A DNA stretch of 64,000 bases from Aromatoleum toluvorans (GTDB lineage: Bacteria > Pseudomonadota > Gammaproteobacteria > Burkholderiales > Rhodocyclaceae), in assembly GCF_012910905.1 (NCBI RefSeq), contig NZ_WTVN01000021.1, positions 1-64,000 on the forward strand, given 5' to 3'. Numbering within the stretch: position 1 is the first letter of the stretch; each line of letters starts with the position of its first letter. The notes under the pieces were generated by a model, which was not told the DNA's origin, did not search any database, and worked only from the letters and a program-made list of their open reading frames with translations. Positions 19,915 to 32,766 of the stretch are shown piece by piece. Position numbers and translations under genes: made by a program.

Positions 19915-22662
19915 ATGAATCAGGACAAGGACGCACCGCTGCGAGAAGACATCCGACTGCTGGGCCGCGTGCTCGGCGACACCGTGCGCGACCAGCAGGG
20001 CGACGCCGTGTTCGGCCTCATCGAACGCATCCGCCAGACTTCCGTGCGCTTCCGCCGCGACGACGACCGTGCCGCGCGCCAGGAACTCGAAGGCATCCTC
20101 GACGCCCTGTCGCGCGAACAGACGATCCAGGTCGCCCGCGCGTTCAGCTATTTCTCCCACCTCGCCAACATCGCCGAGGACCAGCACCACATCCGCCGCA
20201 GCCGCGCCCACCTGATCGCGGGCTCGGCACCGCGCGAAGGCAGCCTCGCCCACGCGCTCGCCCGCGCCTTCGCCAGCGGCCACGAGGCGTCCGAACTGGC
20301 CGCGTTCTTCGATACCGCGTCGATCTCGCCGGTGCTCACGGCCCACCCGACCGAAGTGCAGCGCAAGAGCATCCTGAATTGCGAGACCGACATCGCGCGC
20401 CTGCTCGACCGGCGCGACCGCATGATGCTCACGCCCGAGGAGCGCGAGCACAGCGACGAAGCCCTGCGCCGCGCGGTGCTGATCCTGTGGCAGACGCGCA
20501 TGCTGCGTCCCGCCAAGCTGTCGGTGGTCGATGAGGTGGCCAACGGCCTCTCCTACTTCGACGCGACCTTCCTGCGCGAAGTGCCGCGCCTCTACGCCAG
20601 CCTCGAGGACCAGCTCGCCAGGCGCGACCCGGCGCTGGGTGCGCTGGAGCTGCCCGCTTTCCTGCGCGTCGGCAGCTGGATCGGTGGCGACCGCGACGGC
20701 AACCCCTTCGTCACCGCCGAGGTGCTGGAGCGCGCGCTGACGATGCAGGCGAACGCGGCGCTCGGCTTCTATCTGACCGAGCTGCATACGCTCGGCGCAC
20801 GCCTGTCGCTCGCGACCGGGCTCGTGAGCGCCTCCGACGCCCTGCTCGCGCTCACCGAGCAATCCCCCGACAAATCGCCGCACCGCAAGGACGAGCCCTA
20901 CCGCCGCGCCATCTCCGGCATCTACGCACGCCTCGCGGCCACCCACCGCACGCTGCTCGGCAGCGAACCGGCACGCGCCCCGGTCGGCCCGGCGGCGCCC
21001 TACGCGAGCGCGCACGAACTCTCGGAAGATCTCGACATCCTCCACCGCTCGCTCGTCGCCAACGGCTCGGCCGCCCTCGCGCGCGGACGCCTGCGCCTGC
21101 TGCGGCGCGCGGTGCGCGTGTTCGGCTTCCACCTCGCGCCGATCGACCTGCGCCAGAACTCGGACGTGCACGAGCGCGTCGTCGCCGAACTCCTCGCGAC
21201 CGCCCAGCCCGGCAGCGACTACCGCGCACTGGACGAGGCCGGACGCTGCGAAGTGCTGATCGCCGAACTGGCCACGCCGCGGCTGCTCGCCTCGCCGCAC
21301 GTGCGCTACTCGGACGAGACGGAAGGCGAGCTGGCGATCTTCCGCGCCGCGCGCACCGCGCACCTGCGCTTCGGCAAGGATGCGATCACCAACTGCATCA
21401 TCTCGAAGACCGACGACGTCTCCGACCTGCTCGAACTCGCGCTGCTGCTCAAGGAAGCGGGCCTCCTGCGGCCGCACGAGCAGGCGCTCGACGTGAACAT
21501 CATTCCGCTGTTCGAGACCATCGAGGACCTCGCCAACGCGCCGGCGGTGATGGACCGCCTGTTCGCGCTGCCGGCCTACATGAGCCTGCTGGAATCGCGC
21601 GGCCGCATGCAGGAGATCATGCTGGGCTACTCCGACAGCAACAAGGACGGCGGCTTCCTGACCTCCGGCTGGGCGCTGTACAAGGCCGAGATCGGACTCG
21701 TCGACGTGTTCGCCCGGCACGGCGTGCACCTGCGCCTCTTCCACGGCCGCGGCGGCTCGGTCGGCCGCGGCGGCGGCCCCAGCTACCAGGCCATCCTCGC
21801 CCAGCCCGGCGGCGCCGTGCAGGGCCGCATCCGCCTCACCGAACAGGGCGAAGTCATCGCCGCGAAGTACAACAACCCCGAAGTCGGCCGCCGCAACCTC
21901 GAAGTGCTGGTCGCCGCGACCCTCGAAGCGAGCCTGCTCGCCGACCGCGCCCCCGCGCCACGCGCCGAGTTCCTCGACACCATGCAGGCGCTCTCGGACA
22001 CGGCCTTCTCCGCCTATCGCGGCCTCGTGTATGAGACCGAAGGCTTCGAGCGCTATTTCTGGGAATCGACGGTGATCTCGGAGATCGCCGAACTCAACAT
22101 CGGCTCGCGCCCCGCCTCGCGCAAGAAGGGCACGCGCATCGAAGACCTGCGCGCGATTCCCTGGGTGTTCAGCTGGTCGCAGTGCCGCCTGATGCTGCCG
22201 GGCTGGTTCGGCTTCGGCGCGGCGGTGAAGGCGTGGCGCGCGGCCCATCCGGACGACGGCCTCGCGCGGCTGCAGGCGATGTACCAGGAGTGGTCCTTCT
22301 TTGCGACGCTGCTGTCGAACATGGACATGGTGATGGCGAAATCCGACCTCGCGATCGCCTCGCGCTACGCCGGCCTGGTCAAGGATCCGGCGCTGCGCGA
22401 CGCAATCTTCGGTCGCATCCGCGCCGAGTGGCAGGACACCGTCGACGCGCTGCTCGCGATCACCGGCCAGGCGGAACTGCTGGATGGCAACCCGCTGCTC
22501 AAGCGCTCGATCCGCAACCGCTTCCCCTACCTCGACCCGCTCAACCACGTCCAGGTCGAACTGCTGCGCCGCCACCGCGAGGGCCACGACGACGCGCGCG
22601 TGCGGCTCGGGATCCACATCTCGATCAACGGCGTCGCCGCGGGGCTGCGCAACAGCGGCTGA
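19915..22662 (+). CDS. ppc: Phosphoenolpyruvate carboxylase
   Basis: A 915-residue anaplerotic enzyme that carboxylates PEP to oxaloacetate. Seen: the first active-site motif [13 protein letters not shown] with its catalytic His, the [15 protein letters not shown] motif, [14 protein letters not shown] (second active-site His and Arg region), [10 protein letters not shown], and a C-terminus ending RNSG where most family members have RNTG or QNTG. The ATG at 19915 has a strong GGAAGGA site 2-3 nt before the ACC spacer. The 183-bp gap to hemC should hold both divergent promoters, but I could not assign either. It ends 13 nt from the convergent regulator gene. Confidence 0.97.
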   Translation: MNQDKDAPLREDIRLLGRVLGDTVRDQQGDAVFGLIERIRQTSVRFRRDDDRAARQELEGILDALSREQTIQVARAFSYFSHLANIAEDQHHIRRSRAHLIAGSAPREGSLAHALARAFASGHEASELAAFFDTASISPVLTAHPTEVQRKSILNCETDIARLLDRRDRMMLTPEEREHSDEALRRAVLILWQTRMLRPAKLSVVDEVANGLSYFDATFLREVPRLYASLEDQLARRDPALGALELPAFLRVGSWIGGDRDGNPFVTAEVLERALTMQANAALGFYLTELHTLGARLSLATGLVSASDALLALTEQSPDKSPHRKDEPYRRAISGIYARLAATHRTLLGSEPARAPVGPAAPYASAHELSEDLDILHRSLVANGSAALARGRLRLLRRAVRVFGFHLAPIDLRQNSDVHERVVAELLATAQPGSDYRALDEAGRCEVLIAELATPRLLASPHVRYSDETEGELAIFRAARTAHLRFGKDAITNCIISKTDDVSDLLELALLLKEAGLLRPHEQALDVNIIPLFETIEDLANAPAVMDRLFALPAYMSLLESRGRMQEIMLGYSDSNKDGGFLTSGWALYKAEIGLVDVFARHGVHLRLFHGRGGSVGRGGGPSYQAILAQPGGAVQGRIRLTEQGEVIAAKYNNPEVGRRNLEVLVAATLEASLLADRAPAPRAEFLDTMQALSDTAFSAYRGLVYETEGFERYFWESTVISEIAELNIGSRPASRKKGTRIEDLRAIPWVFSWSQCRLMLPGWFGFGAAVKAWRAAHPDDGLARLQAMYQEWSFFATLLSNMDMVMAKSDLAIASRYAGLVKDPALRDAIFGRIRAEWQDTVDALLAITGQAELLDGNPLLKRSIRNRFPYLDPLNHVQVELLRRHREGHDDARVRLGIHISINGVAAGLRNSG

Positions 22663-22675
22663 CAGGAAGCGCCGC

Positions 22676-23437
22676 TCAGAGTCCGAGTATCTGCTTCACC
22701 GCCGGCCACTGCCGGCGGCTCACCGGCAGGCCTTCGGGCAACCCGGCGAGCAGGATGTCCCAGTGCGGCTCGCCCTCCTGCTCGCCCGCGCGCTCGACGC
22801 CGACGACCGCGGCCCGCGCCACCAGGCAGTTGCGGTGGATGCGCAGGAAGCGGGCCGCGAACTCCTGCTCAAGCTGCACCAGCGACTCGTCGAGCAGGTA
22901 TTCACGCTCGGCCGTGCGTGCCGTCACGTATTTCAGTTCGGCGCGCAGGCACAGCACGTCCGCCACCGGCACGAGCAGGATGCGGCCGCGCTCGTTGACG
23001 CTGAAGTGCTGGCGCGCACCGGGGGCGATCGCCGCCAGCGCAGCGTCCGGCGGCGGCAGGCGGCGCCGCGCCTTGGCCAGTGCGTCGGCCAGGCGTTGCG
23101 GCCTGACGGGCTTGAGCAGGTAATCGACCGCGGAAAGCTCGAAGGCCTGCACGGCATAGCCGTCGTAGGCCGTGGTGAAGATCACCGCCGGCGGATTCTC
23201 CAGACGACCGAGGTGGCGCGCCAGCTCGACCCCATCCATCACCGGCATGCGGATATCCGCAAGCACGACGTCCGCCGGCTCCTGCTCGATCAGGCGCAGC
23301 GCCTCGACGCCGTTCGCGGCCACGCCCACCAGCAGGGTCGGCTGATCCGGCGCAACGTCGGCCAGCAGGTCGCGCAGGCGCGCGCGGGCCGGCGCCTCGT
23401 CATCGACGATCAACACCCGCAGAGCCTGTGCCGACAT
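22676..23437 (-). CDS. algR: LytTR-family response regulator, AlgR type
   Basis: A 253-residue two-component regulator: receiver domain (about 6-125; acidic pocket Asp12/Asp13, phospho-acceptor Asp61, Lys in LLKPVRPQ) and C-terminal LytTR DNA-binding domain (about 140-250, [19 protein letters not shown]...[12 protein letters not shown]). This matches AlgR, which in Pseudomonas lies next to argH and hemC together with its kinase AlgZ/FimS. Here it sits between ppc and argH on the opposite strand, and no AlgZ-like kinase gene is in the neighbourhood. A generic LytTR regulator is possible, but the argH/hemC context favours AlgR. Divergent from argH. Confidence 0.88.
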   Translation of the reverse strand: MSAQALRVLIVDDEAPARARLRDLLADVAPDQPTLLVGVAANGVEALRLIEQEPADVVLADIRMPVMDGVELARHLGRLENPPAVIFTTAYDGYAVQAFELSAVDYLLKPVRPQRLADALAKARRRLPPPDAALAAIAPGARQHFSVNERGRILLVPVADVLCLRAELKYVTARTAEREYLLDESLVQLEQEFAARFLRIHRNCLVARAAVVGVERAGEQEGEPHWDILLAGLPEGLPVSRRQWPAVKQILGL

Positions 23438-23516
23438 CTTCGTTCGCCCTCCCTGCCCCTGGACGCCCTGCCTGCACCCCGCGATCCGGCGGGAAAGGCG
23501 AGCAGGGCTTTTGCTT

Positions 23517-23522
23517 TATACT
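23517..23522 (+). promoter_or_regulatory. Candidate -10 box of argH
   Basis: TATACT (five of six matches to consensus) lies in a short T-rich patch 88 nt upstream of the argH ATG, in the 173-bp divergent gap between the algR-type gene and argH. No clear -35 is visible, so the element is only a candidate. Confidence 0.4.
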
Positions 23523-23610
23523 TTTGGCCTGTTTGCGCGGGGGATCCCGTCGCCGGGCACCTCGCCACCCAAGGGCCGCATCCGGCCGCGCCACACCACT
23601 GACGGACATT

Positions 23611-25029
<1,419 letters not shown>

Positions 25030-25042
25030 CGCCCGGCCGCCG

Positions 25043-26323
<1,281 letters not shown>

Positions 26324-26373
26324 GAGCTGCCCGGCGGCGGGCAGGAAGGCCGCGCACGCACGTCGCACGGCCC

Positions 26374-26404
26374 AAAAAGACAAGCCCGCCATCGACGGGC
26401 GGGC
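26374..26404 (-). terminator. Rho-independent terminator of grxD
   Basis: A 7-bp stem (GCCCGCC at 26384-26390 pairing with GGCGGGC at 26398-26404) is followed on the minus strand by TTGTCTTTTT. It lies 47 nt beyond the grxD stop. On the plus strand no T tract follows, so it does not obviously terminate the convergent kinase gene. Confidence 0.8.
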
Positions 26405-26450
26405 CTGATACCGGTTCCTGCGCGGCCAGGCGCCGCGCGGACGACGGGGC

Positions 26451-26771
26451 TTACTTGACGCCGGCTTCGGCGAGCATCGTCTTCAGCTCGCCGTTCTCGT
26501 ACATCTCGCGCATGATGTCACAGCCGCCGACGAACTCGCCCTTGATGTAGAGCTGCGGAATCGTCGGCCAGTTGGCGAATTCCTTGATGCCGCTGCGGAT
26601 CTCCTCGTTCTCCAGCACGTTCACCGAGTACAGGTTGGTGACGCCCAGGTTCTTCAGGATCTGCACCGCGGTGGCGGAAAAGCCGCACATCGGGAACTGG
26701 GGCGTGCCCTTCATGTACAGCACGACCGGGTTGCCGGTGACCTGTTCGCGGATGACGTTCTGGATATCCAT
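26451..26771 (-). CDS. grxD: Monothiol glutaredoxin GrxD (Grx4)
   Basis: A 106-residue monothiol glutaredoxin. In the family, GrxD dimers bind a glutathione-ligated [2Fe-2S] cluster and hand it to apo-proteins. Seen: NPVVLYMKGTPQFPMCGFS with the single active-site Cys (CGFS), WPTIPQLYIKGEFVGGCDI, which binds glutathione. The start is taken as the ATG at 26771 (GGA nine nt upstream); an ATG three codons earlier at 26780 is also possible. An IscR-like palindrome lies 14-38 nt upstream, and a terminator follows the gene, so it looks like a single-gene transcript. Confidence 0.95.
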   Translation of the reverse strand: MDIQNVIREQVTGNPVVLYMKGTPQFPMCGFSATAVQILKNLGVTNLYSVNVLENEEIRSGIKEFANWPTIPQLYIKGEFVGGCDIMREMYENGELKTMLAEAGVK

Positions 26772-26784
26772 GTTGCGCATTCCA

Positions 26785-26809
26785 AAAGTTGAGTAATTAA
26801 CTCGGAAAA
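26785..26809 (-). promoter_or_regulatory. Candidate IscR-type operator upstream of grxD
   Basis: The stretch AAAGTTGAGTAATTAACTCGG (plus strand, in parts) has arms GAGT and ACTC around five A/T bases, with the spacing and flanks of the type-1 IscR site (ATASYYGACTRWWWYAGTCRRSTAT). By eye about 18 of 25 positions agree. The centre matters most: GACT/AGTC of the consensus is GAGT/ACTC here. It lies in the only AT-rich patch before grxD. Confidence 0.45.
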
Positions 26810-26859
26810 TTCTAGGGACTGCCACCCCTCGCGTCAATAGCCCTGCCGCCGACACGCAT

Positions 26860-27717
26860 TCAGCGCGACTCGCCGCGCCCCTGCCACTGGCCGCCCGACA
26901 CCCGTTCGATACCGCCGAGATCCTTCCACGACGCGATCGACGAGAACCCCGCATCCGTCAGCAGGCCGCGCACCGCCGCCGCCTGGTCGTAACCGTGCTC
27001 CATGAAAAGCCAGCCGCCCGCTTCGAGATGGCGCGGCGCCTCGGCAGCGATCGCCGCGAGGTCGTCCAGCCCCTGCGGCCCCGCGGCCAGCGCGGTACCC
27101 GGCTCGAAGCGCACGTCGCCCTCGCTCAGGTGCGGGTCGTCCGCCGCGACGTACGGGGGATTCGCGACGATCAGCTGGTAGCGGTCGCCGCCGAGGTGCG
27201 AGAACCAGTCGCCGAGCACGAAGGACACGCTCGCCTTGAGACGTGCGGCGTTGGCCATCGCGACCAGCAGGGCCTCGCGCGAACGGTCCACCGCGGTCAC
27301 GTCCGCATCGGCCAGCTCGAGCGCCAGCGTCACCGCCAGTGCGCCGCTGCCGGTGCCCAGGTCGAGCACCCGCGTCCTCGGCTTGTCGCCGAAATGCGCG
27401 AGCGCCAGTTCGATCAGGAGCTCGGTGTCCGGGCGCGGAATCAGCACCGCGGGCCCGACCATGAACGAGCGGCCGTAGAACTCGCGCTCGCCGATCAGGT
27501 AGGCCACCGGCTCCCCGACCTCGCGGCGCTCGACGAGGCTACGGAATTCGCTCCACTCGCGCTCCTCGAGCCGTGCTTCGGGGTAGGCCGCGAGGCGGGC
27601 CGCCGAACATTGCAGCACGTGGCGCAGCAGGATGCGCGCATCGACAATCGCGATGCGCGCGCGCGCCCAGTTCAGGGCTCCGGCAATGTCCGGCGCAAAT
27701 TCCGGGGTCTCGATCAT
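26860..27717 (-). CDS. prmC: Peptide chain release factor N5-glutamine methyltransferase PrmC
   Basis: A 285-residue SAM-dependent enzyme that methylates the Gln of the GGQ motif in release factors RF1 and RF2. Seen: an N-terminal helical substrate domain, the PVAYLIGEREFYG segment, the SAM loop VLDLGTGSGALAV, and the diagnostic NPPYVAADDPHL. The ATG at 27717 (AGGG 7 nt upstream) matches the family start; the frame is open for 19 more codons upstream without similarity. Its substrate gene prfA lies 81 nt upstream, the common prfA-prmC order. Confidence 0.95.
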   Translation of the reverse strand: MIETPEFAPDIAGALNWARARIAIVDARILLRHVLQCSAARLAAYPEARLEEREWSEFRSLVERREVGEPVAYLIGEREFYGRSFMVGPAVLIPRPDTELLIELALAHFGDKPRTRVLDLGTGSGALAVTLALELADADVTAVDRSREALLVAMANAARLKASVSFVLGDWFSHLGGDRYQLIVANPPYVAADDPHLSEGDVRFEPGTALAAGPQGLDDLAAIAAEAPRHLEAGGWLFMEHGYDQAAAVRGLLTDAGFSSIASWKDLGGIERVSGGQWQGRGESR

Positions 27718-27798
27718 GACCACACCCTGCTCGACACCCTCGCCATCCCTGCGCAACGGGACCGGGTCGAGCACAGGCTTCGCGCCGGCGCGCTCACG

Positions 27799-28878
27799 TC
27801 ACTCACCCGCGAGCGCCGCCAACTGCCCGGCCTGGTGTTCGGCCGTGAGCGCGGCGATCAGGTCGTCGAGCTCGCCGTCCATCACCGCGTCCAGCTTGTA
27901 CAGGGTGAGATTGATGCGATGGTCGGTGATGCGCCCCTGCGGGAAATTGTAGGTGCGGATGCGCTCCGAGCGGTCGCCGCTGCCGACGAGGCTCTTGCGC
28001 GTGGCGGCCTCGCGCGCCTGCTGCTCGCGCAGCTGGATGTCGTGGATGCGCGCGACCAGCACCGACATCGCCTGCGCCTTGTTGCGATGCTGCGAGCGAT
28101 CGTCCTGGCACTCCACGACGATGCCGGTGGGCAGGTGCGTGATGCGCACGGCCGAGTCGGTCTTGTTGATGTGCTGTCCGCCCGCCCCGCTCGCACGGAA
28201 GGTGTCGATGCGCAGGTCGGCCGGATTGATGTTCACCGCCTCCAGCTCGTCCGCCTCGGGCATCACGGCGACCGTGCAGGCCGAAGTATGGATGCGACCC
28301 TGCGTCTCGGTCGCCGGCACCCGCTGCACGCGGTGCCCGCCGGATTCGAACTTGAGCCTGGCATACGCGCCGCTGCCGACGACGCGTGCGATCACTTCCT
28401 TGTAGCCGCCGAGATCGGATTCGCTGGCCGACACGATCTCGACCTTCCAGCGCTGCCGTTCGGCGTAGCGCGTGTACATGCGCAGCAGGTCGCCCGCGAA
28501 CAGCGCCGCCTCGTCGCCGCCGGTGCCGGCGCGCACCTCGAGGAACAGGTTGCGCTCGTCGTCGGGGTCGCGCGGCAGCAGCGCGCGCTGCAGTTCGTCC
28601 TCCAGCGTGCCGATACGCTCCGCGCACGACGCCAGCTCCAGCTCGGCCAGTTCGCGCATCTCCGCATCCGCGAGCATCTCGCGCGCGCTGGCGGCATCGC
28701 TCTCCGTCTGACGCCACGCATCGTACAGGGCCACCACGGGCTCGATCTCGGCACGCTCGCGTCCCAGCGCGCGGAAGGCATCCATGTCGCGCGCCGCCTC
28801 CTCGGACGCGAGTTCGCGATCCAGTTCGGCGAGTCGACTGCTCAGGAAATCGAGCTTTTCGCGGATGCTCTGCTTCAT
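27799..28878 (-). CDS. prfA: Peptide chain release factor 1 (RF1)
   Basis: A 359-residue class-I release factor that reads UAA and UAG stop codons. Seen: the RF1-specific tripeptide PAT in [15 protein letters not shown], which reads the stop codon, and the universal GGQ in [18 protein letters not shown], which triggers peptidyl-tRNA hydrolysis. The N-terminal coiled helical domain ([19 protein letters not shown]...) is complete. It lies 59 nt after hemA and before prmC, the classical hemA-prfA-prmC order. Confidence 0.97.
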   Translation of the reverse strand: MKQSIREKLDFLSSRLAELDRELASEEAARDMDAFRALGRERAEIEPVVALYDAWRQTESDAASAREMLADAEMRELAELELASCAERIGTLEDELQRALLPRDPDDERNLFLEVRAGTGGDEAALFAGDLLRMYTRYAERQRWKVEIVSASESDLGGYKEVIARVVGSGAYARLKFESGGHRVQRVPATETQGRIHTSACTVAVMPEADELEAVNINPADLRIDTFRASGAGGQHINKTDSAVRITHLPTGIVVECQDDRSQHRNKAQAMSVLVARIHDIQLREQQAREAATRKSLVGSGDRSERIRTYNFPQGRITDHRINLTLYKLDAVMDGELDDLIAALTAEHQAGQLAALAGE

Positions 28879-28937
28879 CGGGAAATGACCGGAGAACGCA
28901 AGGACGGGCGTCGCGCCGACAGCCGGCGCCGACGCGC

Positions 28938-30191
28938 CTAGTCGTGCGCGTTGAGATTGAAGAGCTGCTGCACCAGCCGCGCCACGTCGACGTGCTGCTC
29001 GCCGTCGGACTGGTTCAGGAATCGGGTCGGCCCGTGCATCAGCTTGTTGATCAGGCCGTGGCTCAGCGCGTCGAGCACCTTCTGCGGATCCTCGCCCTTC
29101 GCGAGCAGCTTGCTGGCGCGCTCGACTTCCACGGTCCGCAGCATCTCCGCGTGCTGGCGCAGCGCCTTGATCGTCGGCACGGCATCGCGCGCCTGCATCC
29201 AGTGCAGGAAACCGTCCACGCGCGTATTGATGATCTCCTCGGCCTCGAGCACGGCCTGCTGGCGCGACTCTAGCCCCGCATCCACGACCTGCGCGAGGTC
29301 ATCGACGGTGTACAGGAAGACGTCGTCGAGCGCGGCGACCTCGGGCTCGATGTCCCGCGGCACGGCGAGGTCCACCATCACCATCGGCTTGTGCCGGCGT
29401 GCCTTGATCGCGCGCTCGACCATACCGAGGCCCACGATGGGCAACGGTGCGGCCGTACAGGACACCACGATGTCGAACTGCGACAACACGTCGCCGATCC
29501 CGTCGAGACGCATCACGCCGGCGCCGAAGCGGCTTGCCACGACCTGGGCGCGCTCCTCGGTGCGGTTCGCGACGACCATCTCCTTCGGGCCCGCCCCCGC
29601 GAAGTGCGCTGCGCACAGCTCGATCATCTCGCCGGCGCCGATGAACAGCACGCGCTGGTCCGAAATGCGCTCGAAGATGCGTTCCGACAGGTGCACGGCG
29701 GCGGCGGCCATCGACACGATATTGGCGCCGATTGCCGTCGTCGAACGCACTTCCTTGGCCACTGCGAAGGTGTTCTGGAACAGCTTGTGCAGCAGGGTCC
29801 CCATCGTCCCCGCCTCTTCCGCCCGCCGCGCCGCGTCCTTGACCTGGCCGAGGATCTGCGGCTCGCCGATCACCATCGAGTCGAGCCCGCTGGCGACGCG
29901 GAACACATGCCGGATCGCGTCGCGCTGCGGGTAGGTGTAGAGGTAGGGCGACACATCCTTCAAGGAAACCTGATGGAAGCGCGCCAGCCAGTCGGCGGCG
30001 TGTTGCGGCTGCTCGGTGGCGAAATACAGCTCGGTGCGGTTGCAGGTCGACAGGATCGCGGCCTCGCGCACCGTGTGCGCATTCGTCAGATCGTGCAGGG
30101 CATCATCCAGCCGTTCGGGCTGAAACGCCACACGCTCCCGGATATTGAGCGGTGCGGTGTGATGATTCAGACCAAGAGCATAAAGTTGCAT
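28938..30191 (-). CDS. hemA: Glutamyl-tRNA reductase HemA
   Basis: A 417-residue NADPH-dependent enzyme that reduces glutamyl-tRNA(Glu) to glutamate-1-semialdehyde, the first committed step of C5-pathway tetrapyrrole synthesis. Seen: [17 protein letters not shown], the catalytic Cys in [12 protein letters not shown], the EPQILGQVK segment, the Rossmann-type [10 protein letters not shown], and the C-terminal dimerisation helices. It heads hemA-prfA-prmC. With hemCDXY and hemF also in the window, several haem steps cluster within 17 kb, though in separate transcripts. Confidence 0.97.
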   Translation of the reverse strand: MQLYALGLNHHTAPLNIRERVAFQPERLDDALHDLTNAHTVREAAILSTCNRTELYFATEQPQHAADWLARFHQVSLKDVSPYLYTYPQRDAIRHVFRVASGLDSMVIGEPQILGQVKDAARRAEEAGTMGTLLHKLFQNTFAVAKEVRSTTAIGANIVSMAAAAVHLSERIFERISDQRVLFIGAGEMIELCAAHFAGAGPKEMVVANRTEERAQVVASRFGAGVMRLDGIGDVLSQFDIVVSCTAAPLPIVGLGMVERAIKARRHKPMVMVDLAVPRDIEPEVAALDDVFLYTVDDLAQVVDAGLESRQQAVLEAEEIINTRVDGFLHWMQARDAVPTIKALRQHAEMLRTVEVERASKLLAKGEDPQKVLDALSHGLINKLMHGPTRFLNQSDGEQHVDVARLVQQLFNLNAHD

Positions 30192-30224
30192 GCGCGATCG
30201 CAGATAAGGTGCTTGATCTGGCGG

Positions 30225-30233
30225 ATTATAGCA
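30225..30233 (-). promoter_or_regulatory. Extended -10 promoter of hemA
   Basis: On the minus strand TGCTATAAT is a perfect -10 hexamer with the TGN extension, ending 33 nt before the hemA ATG. No -35 match is seen at the right distance, as is common with extended -10 promoters. Confidence 0.65.
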
Positions 30234-30351
30234 CCGCAGGAATCGTCCCTATATTGCGCAGAATCAGTCAATTCTGTTGCCGATATCGCAACGCAGGCGG
30301 GAACGGGGCGGCAAGCGGACGGCCCGCTGGCCGACTCGCCTTTCCCCTTCG

Positions 30352-31131
30352 TCACACCAGAACCTTCACCCCCGCGGCCATCAGCACCGTCGCCAGCGCG
30401 ATCTGAATCCCGCGCCCCGCCACCTTGCCGGCAAGCGTACTGCCCACGATGACAGCGGGGATCGAACCCGTCAGCAGGCTGGCGAGCATCCACCAATCCA
30501 CCATGCCTGCAAACAGATACCCGATGCCCGCGACGACCGCCAGCGGAATGGCATGCACGATGTCCGTCGCGACCAGGCGGTGCGGCGTCATGCGCAGCGG
30601 GTAGAGGTAGAGCAGCATCACGCTGCCCAAGGCGCCGGCCCCCACGGATGTCAGGGCGACGCAAAGCCCCAGGATCGCGCCCGACGTCACGGTCAGCGCG
30701 GGCTGCAAGGCCTTGAAGCGTTCCGGCCGACTGATTCGCCGGCCTCTGGCCGACGCAAGCAGTTTCGGGGCGGCCAGCAGCCCGACGGCCGTAACCAGGA
30801 CCACCACGCCGATCGCACTGGAGAGCAGGCCCACCTTGGCGACCGGCGCCCCGAGGCTCACCAGCACGACGATCAGCAAGGCCATCGGCAGGCTGCCCAA
30901 CCAAAGGCGCCTGACGACCTGCCAGTCCACATGGCCATTGGCGTGATGAACGCGTGCGCCGACGATCTTGGTCACGGCTGCGAACCACAGATCGGTCGCA
31001 ATCGCCGTGGTCGGCGACACCCCGAAGACCAGCAGCAGGATCGGCGTCATCAAGGCGCCCCCGCCCACGCCGGTCAGGCCGATGACGAAACCGGTCAGCG
31101 CACCGGCCAACGCGTAGTCGCCGGCTATCAT
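30352..31131 (-). CDS. TauE/SafE (TSUP) family membrane permease
   Basis: A 259-residue integral membrane protein with about eight hydrophobic helices. The two-fold repeated family motif is visible: GLTGVGGGALMTPILLL with the following TDLWFAAVTK in the first half, and TSVGAGALGSVMLLYLYPL in the second. TSUP members export or import sulfite, sulfonates, sulfoacetate or related anions. Its promoter region is shared with the sulfate-activation genes transcribed the other way, so a sulfur oxyanion is a reasonable substrate guess. No substrate can be read from the sequence. Confidence 0.88.
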   Translation of the reverse strand: MIAGDYALAGALTGFVIGLTGVGGGALMTPILLLVFGVSPTTAIATDLWFAAVTKIVGARVHHANGHVDWQVVRRLWLGSLPMALLIVVLVSLGAPVAKVGLLSSAIGVVVLVTAVGLLAAPKLLASARGRRISRPERFKALQPALTVTSGAILGLCVALTSVGAGALGSVMLLYLYPLRMTPHRLVATDIVHAIPLAVVAGIGYLFAGMVDWWMLASLLTGSIPAVIVGSTLAGKVAGRGIQIALATVLMAAGVKVLV

Positions 31132-31314
31132 GCCGCGATCAACGCGGCGTGACGCGTCGCATTGAAACAGGGGCGCACGGCATCCGCGCGAGAAGTCGGC
31201 ATCAGTTCAGCAGCCAAGGGGGCCAAATCAAGATGTCGCATTTTGTGAAGCGTTCGCCATAACAACATTTTTTGCATGGTAGCATTAGCCGCATTGAAAT
31301 CAAATTCGCAAATC
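31132..31314. promoter_or_regulatory. AT-rich divergent region between the TSUP permease and cysD genes
   Basis: This 183-bp gap becomes AT-rich over its last 70 bases next to cysD (ATAACAACATTTTTTGCAT, then GAAATCAAATTCGC), in contrast to the GC-rich surroundings. It presumably carries both promoters. A weak pair TTGCAT (31272-31277) and TGAAAT (31295-31300), 17 bp apart, points toward cysD. No Shine-Dalgarno sequence precedes the cysD ATG. I could not recognise a CysB site with confidence. Confidence 0.35.
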
Positions 31315-32766
31315 ATGCAGACTGCGACAACCTCCGATCACTCCCTCCTGGGGCTCGATGCAGAACAGGTCTGGGACACCGAACTGGCCTACGAGCACCT
31401 CAAGCACACCGGCCAGGCTGACACCAAGCGCACCGCAGAACGTCGCTTGCAGTCACTCGGCGTGCTCCCTCAAGAGCTCACCGAAAGTCAACTACTGGAC
31501 GAGCTCGACCGCCCTCCCAATCGCCTGGTGCTCGACTGGGCGATAGAGCAAGCGCGCAAGCGGCGCGACCGCGTGCTGTTCGTCCAGCTGCACCCGTTGC
31601 CGGACGGCAAGCCCTGCCTGCACGCCAACGACGCCCGCGGCGCCCGCTTCTGGATACCGTTGGCCGCGGCGGATGCCGCTCACGTCCGGCAGGCCCTCGG
31701 CGAACTGCAACGACACATCGGGAAACCCATCGCGGTGTTTCCCCATGGCACCCTGGTCGGTCAGCTGCGGGACATGCCCGACATCGAGCTGATCGGCACC
31801 TGTCCGCAGGCGTACCGCCCCATCCTCAAGACGCAAGCGAATCAGGATGCTGACAGGGGCCGCACGGGCGTTTCGCTCCACCTGAAGCGCCTCGAGGCCG
31901 AAAGCATCCACATCATCCGCGAAGCCGTCGCCGAAGCCCGGAATCCGGTGATGCTGTACTCCATCGGCAAGGACAGCGGCGTCATGCTGCATCTGGCGCG
32001 CAAGGCCTTCTACCCGGCACCCCCGCCGTTTCCGCTGCTGCACGTGGACACGCGCTGGAAGTTCCAGGAGATGTACCTGTTCCGTGACTTCATGGCGCGC
32101 GAAAGCGGCATGGACCTGCTGGTGCACACCAATCCGGAAGCCATCGAGAAGGACATCAACCCCTTCGACCACGGCTCCGCCCTGCACACCGACATCACGA
32201 AGACCGAGGGGCTGAAGCAGGCGCTGGACCACTACCAGTTCGACGTGGTCTTCGGCGGGGCCCGCCGCGACGAAGAGAAATCGCGCGCCAAGGAGCGGGT
32301 ATTCTCGTTTCGCACCGCAACCCACCGCTGGGAGCCGAAGAACCAGCGCCCCGAGCCCTGGAACCTCTACAACACGCGCAAGAACCCGGGCGAAAGCATC
32401 CGCGTGTTTCCGCTGTCGAACTGGACCGAACTCGACATCTGGCAGTACATCTACGAGGAGAACATCCCGGTCGTGCCCCTGTACTTCGCCAAGCCGCGGC
32501 CCGTGGTGCAGCGGCCCGGGATGATCATGATGGTCGATGACGAGCGCTGCCGGCTGCTGCCCGGCGAAGAGATCCAGATCCGCAAGGTGCGCTTCCGCAC
32601 CCTCGGCTGCTACCCGCTGACCGGGGCCGTCGAGTCCGAAGCCGAAACGCTGGAAGACATCCTGCTGGAAGTCATCAACGCCCGCCAGTCGGAACGCGAG
32701 GGCCGCAGGATCGACACCGACAGCGCCGGCTCCATGGAAAAGAAGAAGCAGGAGGGCTATTTCTGA
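31315..32766 (+). CDS. cysD: Sulfate adenylyltransferase subunit 2 (CysD) with a 185-residue N-terminal extension
   Basis: A 483-residue protein; ordinary CysD has about 300. From residue 186 ([20 protein letters not shown]) it follows CysD closely: PP-loop SIGKDSG (216-222), [50 protein letters not shown], and the C-terminal [11 protein letters not shown]. This half should form ATP sulfurylase with CysN and make adenosine 5'-phosphosulfate. Residues 1-185 resemble nothing I know; they are soluble and mixed helix/strand, with conspicuous segments [21 protein letters not shown] and [13 protein letters not shown]. The ATG at 31315 is chosen; one at 31276 is also open. No start codon exists at the CysD junction, so the extension is translated. 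The stop overlaps cysN as TGATG. Confidence 0.9.
   Translation: MQTATTSDHSLLGLDAEQVWDTELAYEHLKHTGQADTKRTAERRLQSLGVLPQELTESQLLDELDRPPNRLVLDWAIEQARKRRDRVLFVQLHPLPDGKPCLHANDARGARFWIPLAAADAAHVRQALGELQRHIGKPIAVFPHGTLVGQLRDMPDIELIGTCPQAYRPILKTQANQDADRGRTGVSLHLKRLEAESIHIIREAVAEARNPVMLYSIGKDSGVMLHLARKAFYPAPPPFPLLHVDTRWKFQEMYLFRDFMARESGMDLLVHTNPEAIEKDINPFDHGSALHTDITKTEGLKQALDHYQFDVVFGGARRDEEKSRAKERVFSFRTATHRWEPKNQRPEPWNLYNTRKNPGESIRVFPLSNWTELDIWQYIYEENIPVVPLYFAKPRPVVQRPGMIMMVDDERCRLLPGEEIQIRKVRFRTLGCYPLTGAVESEAETLEDILLEVINARQSEREGRRIDTDSAGSMEKKKQEGYF

Noticed and set aside
18784..22617. A 1277-codon minus-strand frame running through ppc into hemC
   Set aside because: The part opposite ppc is an antisense shadow with His/Arg/Glu-rich composition. 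HemC itself starts at GTG 19731.
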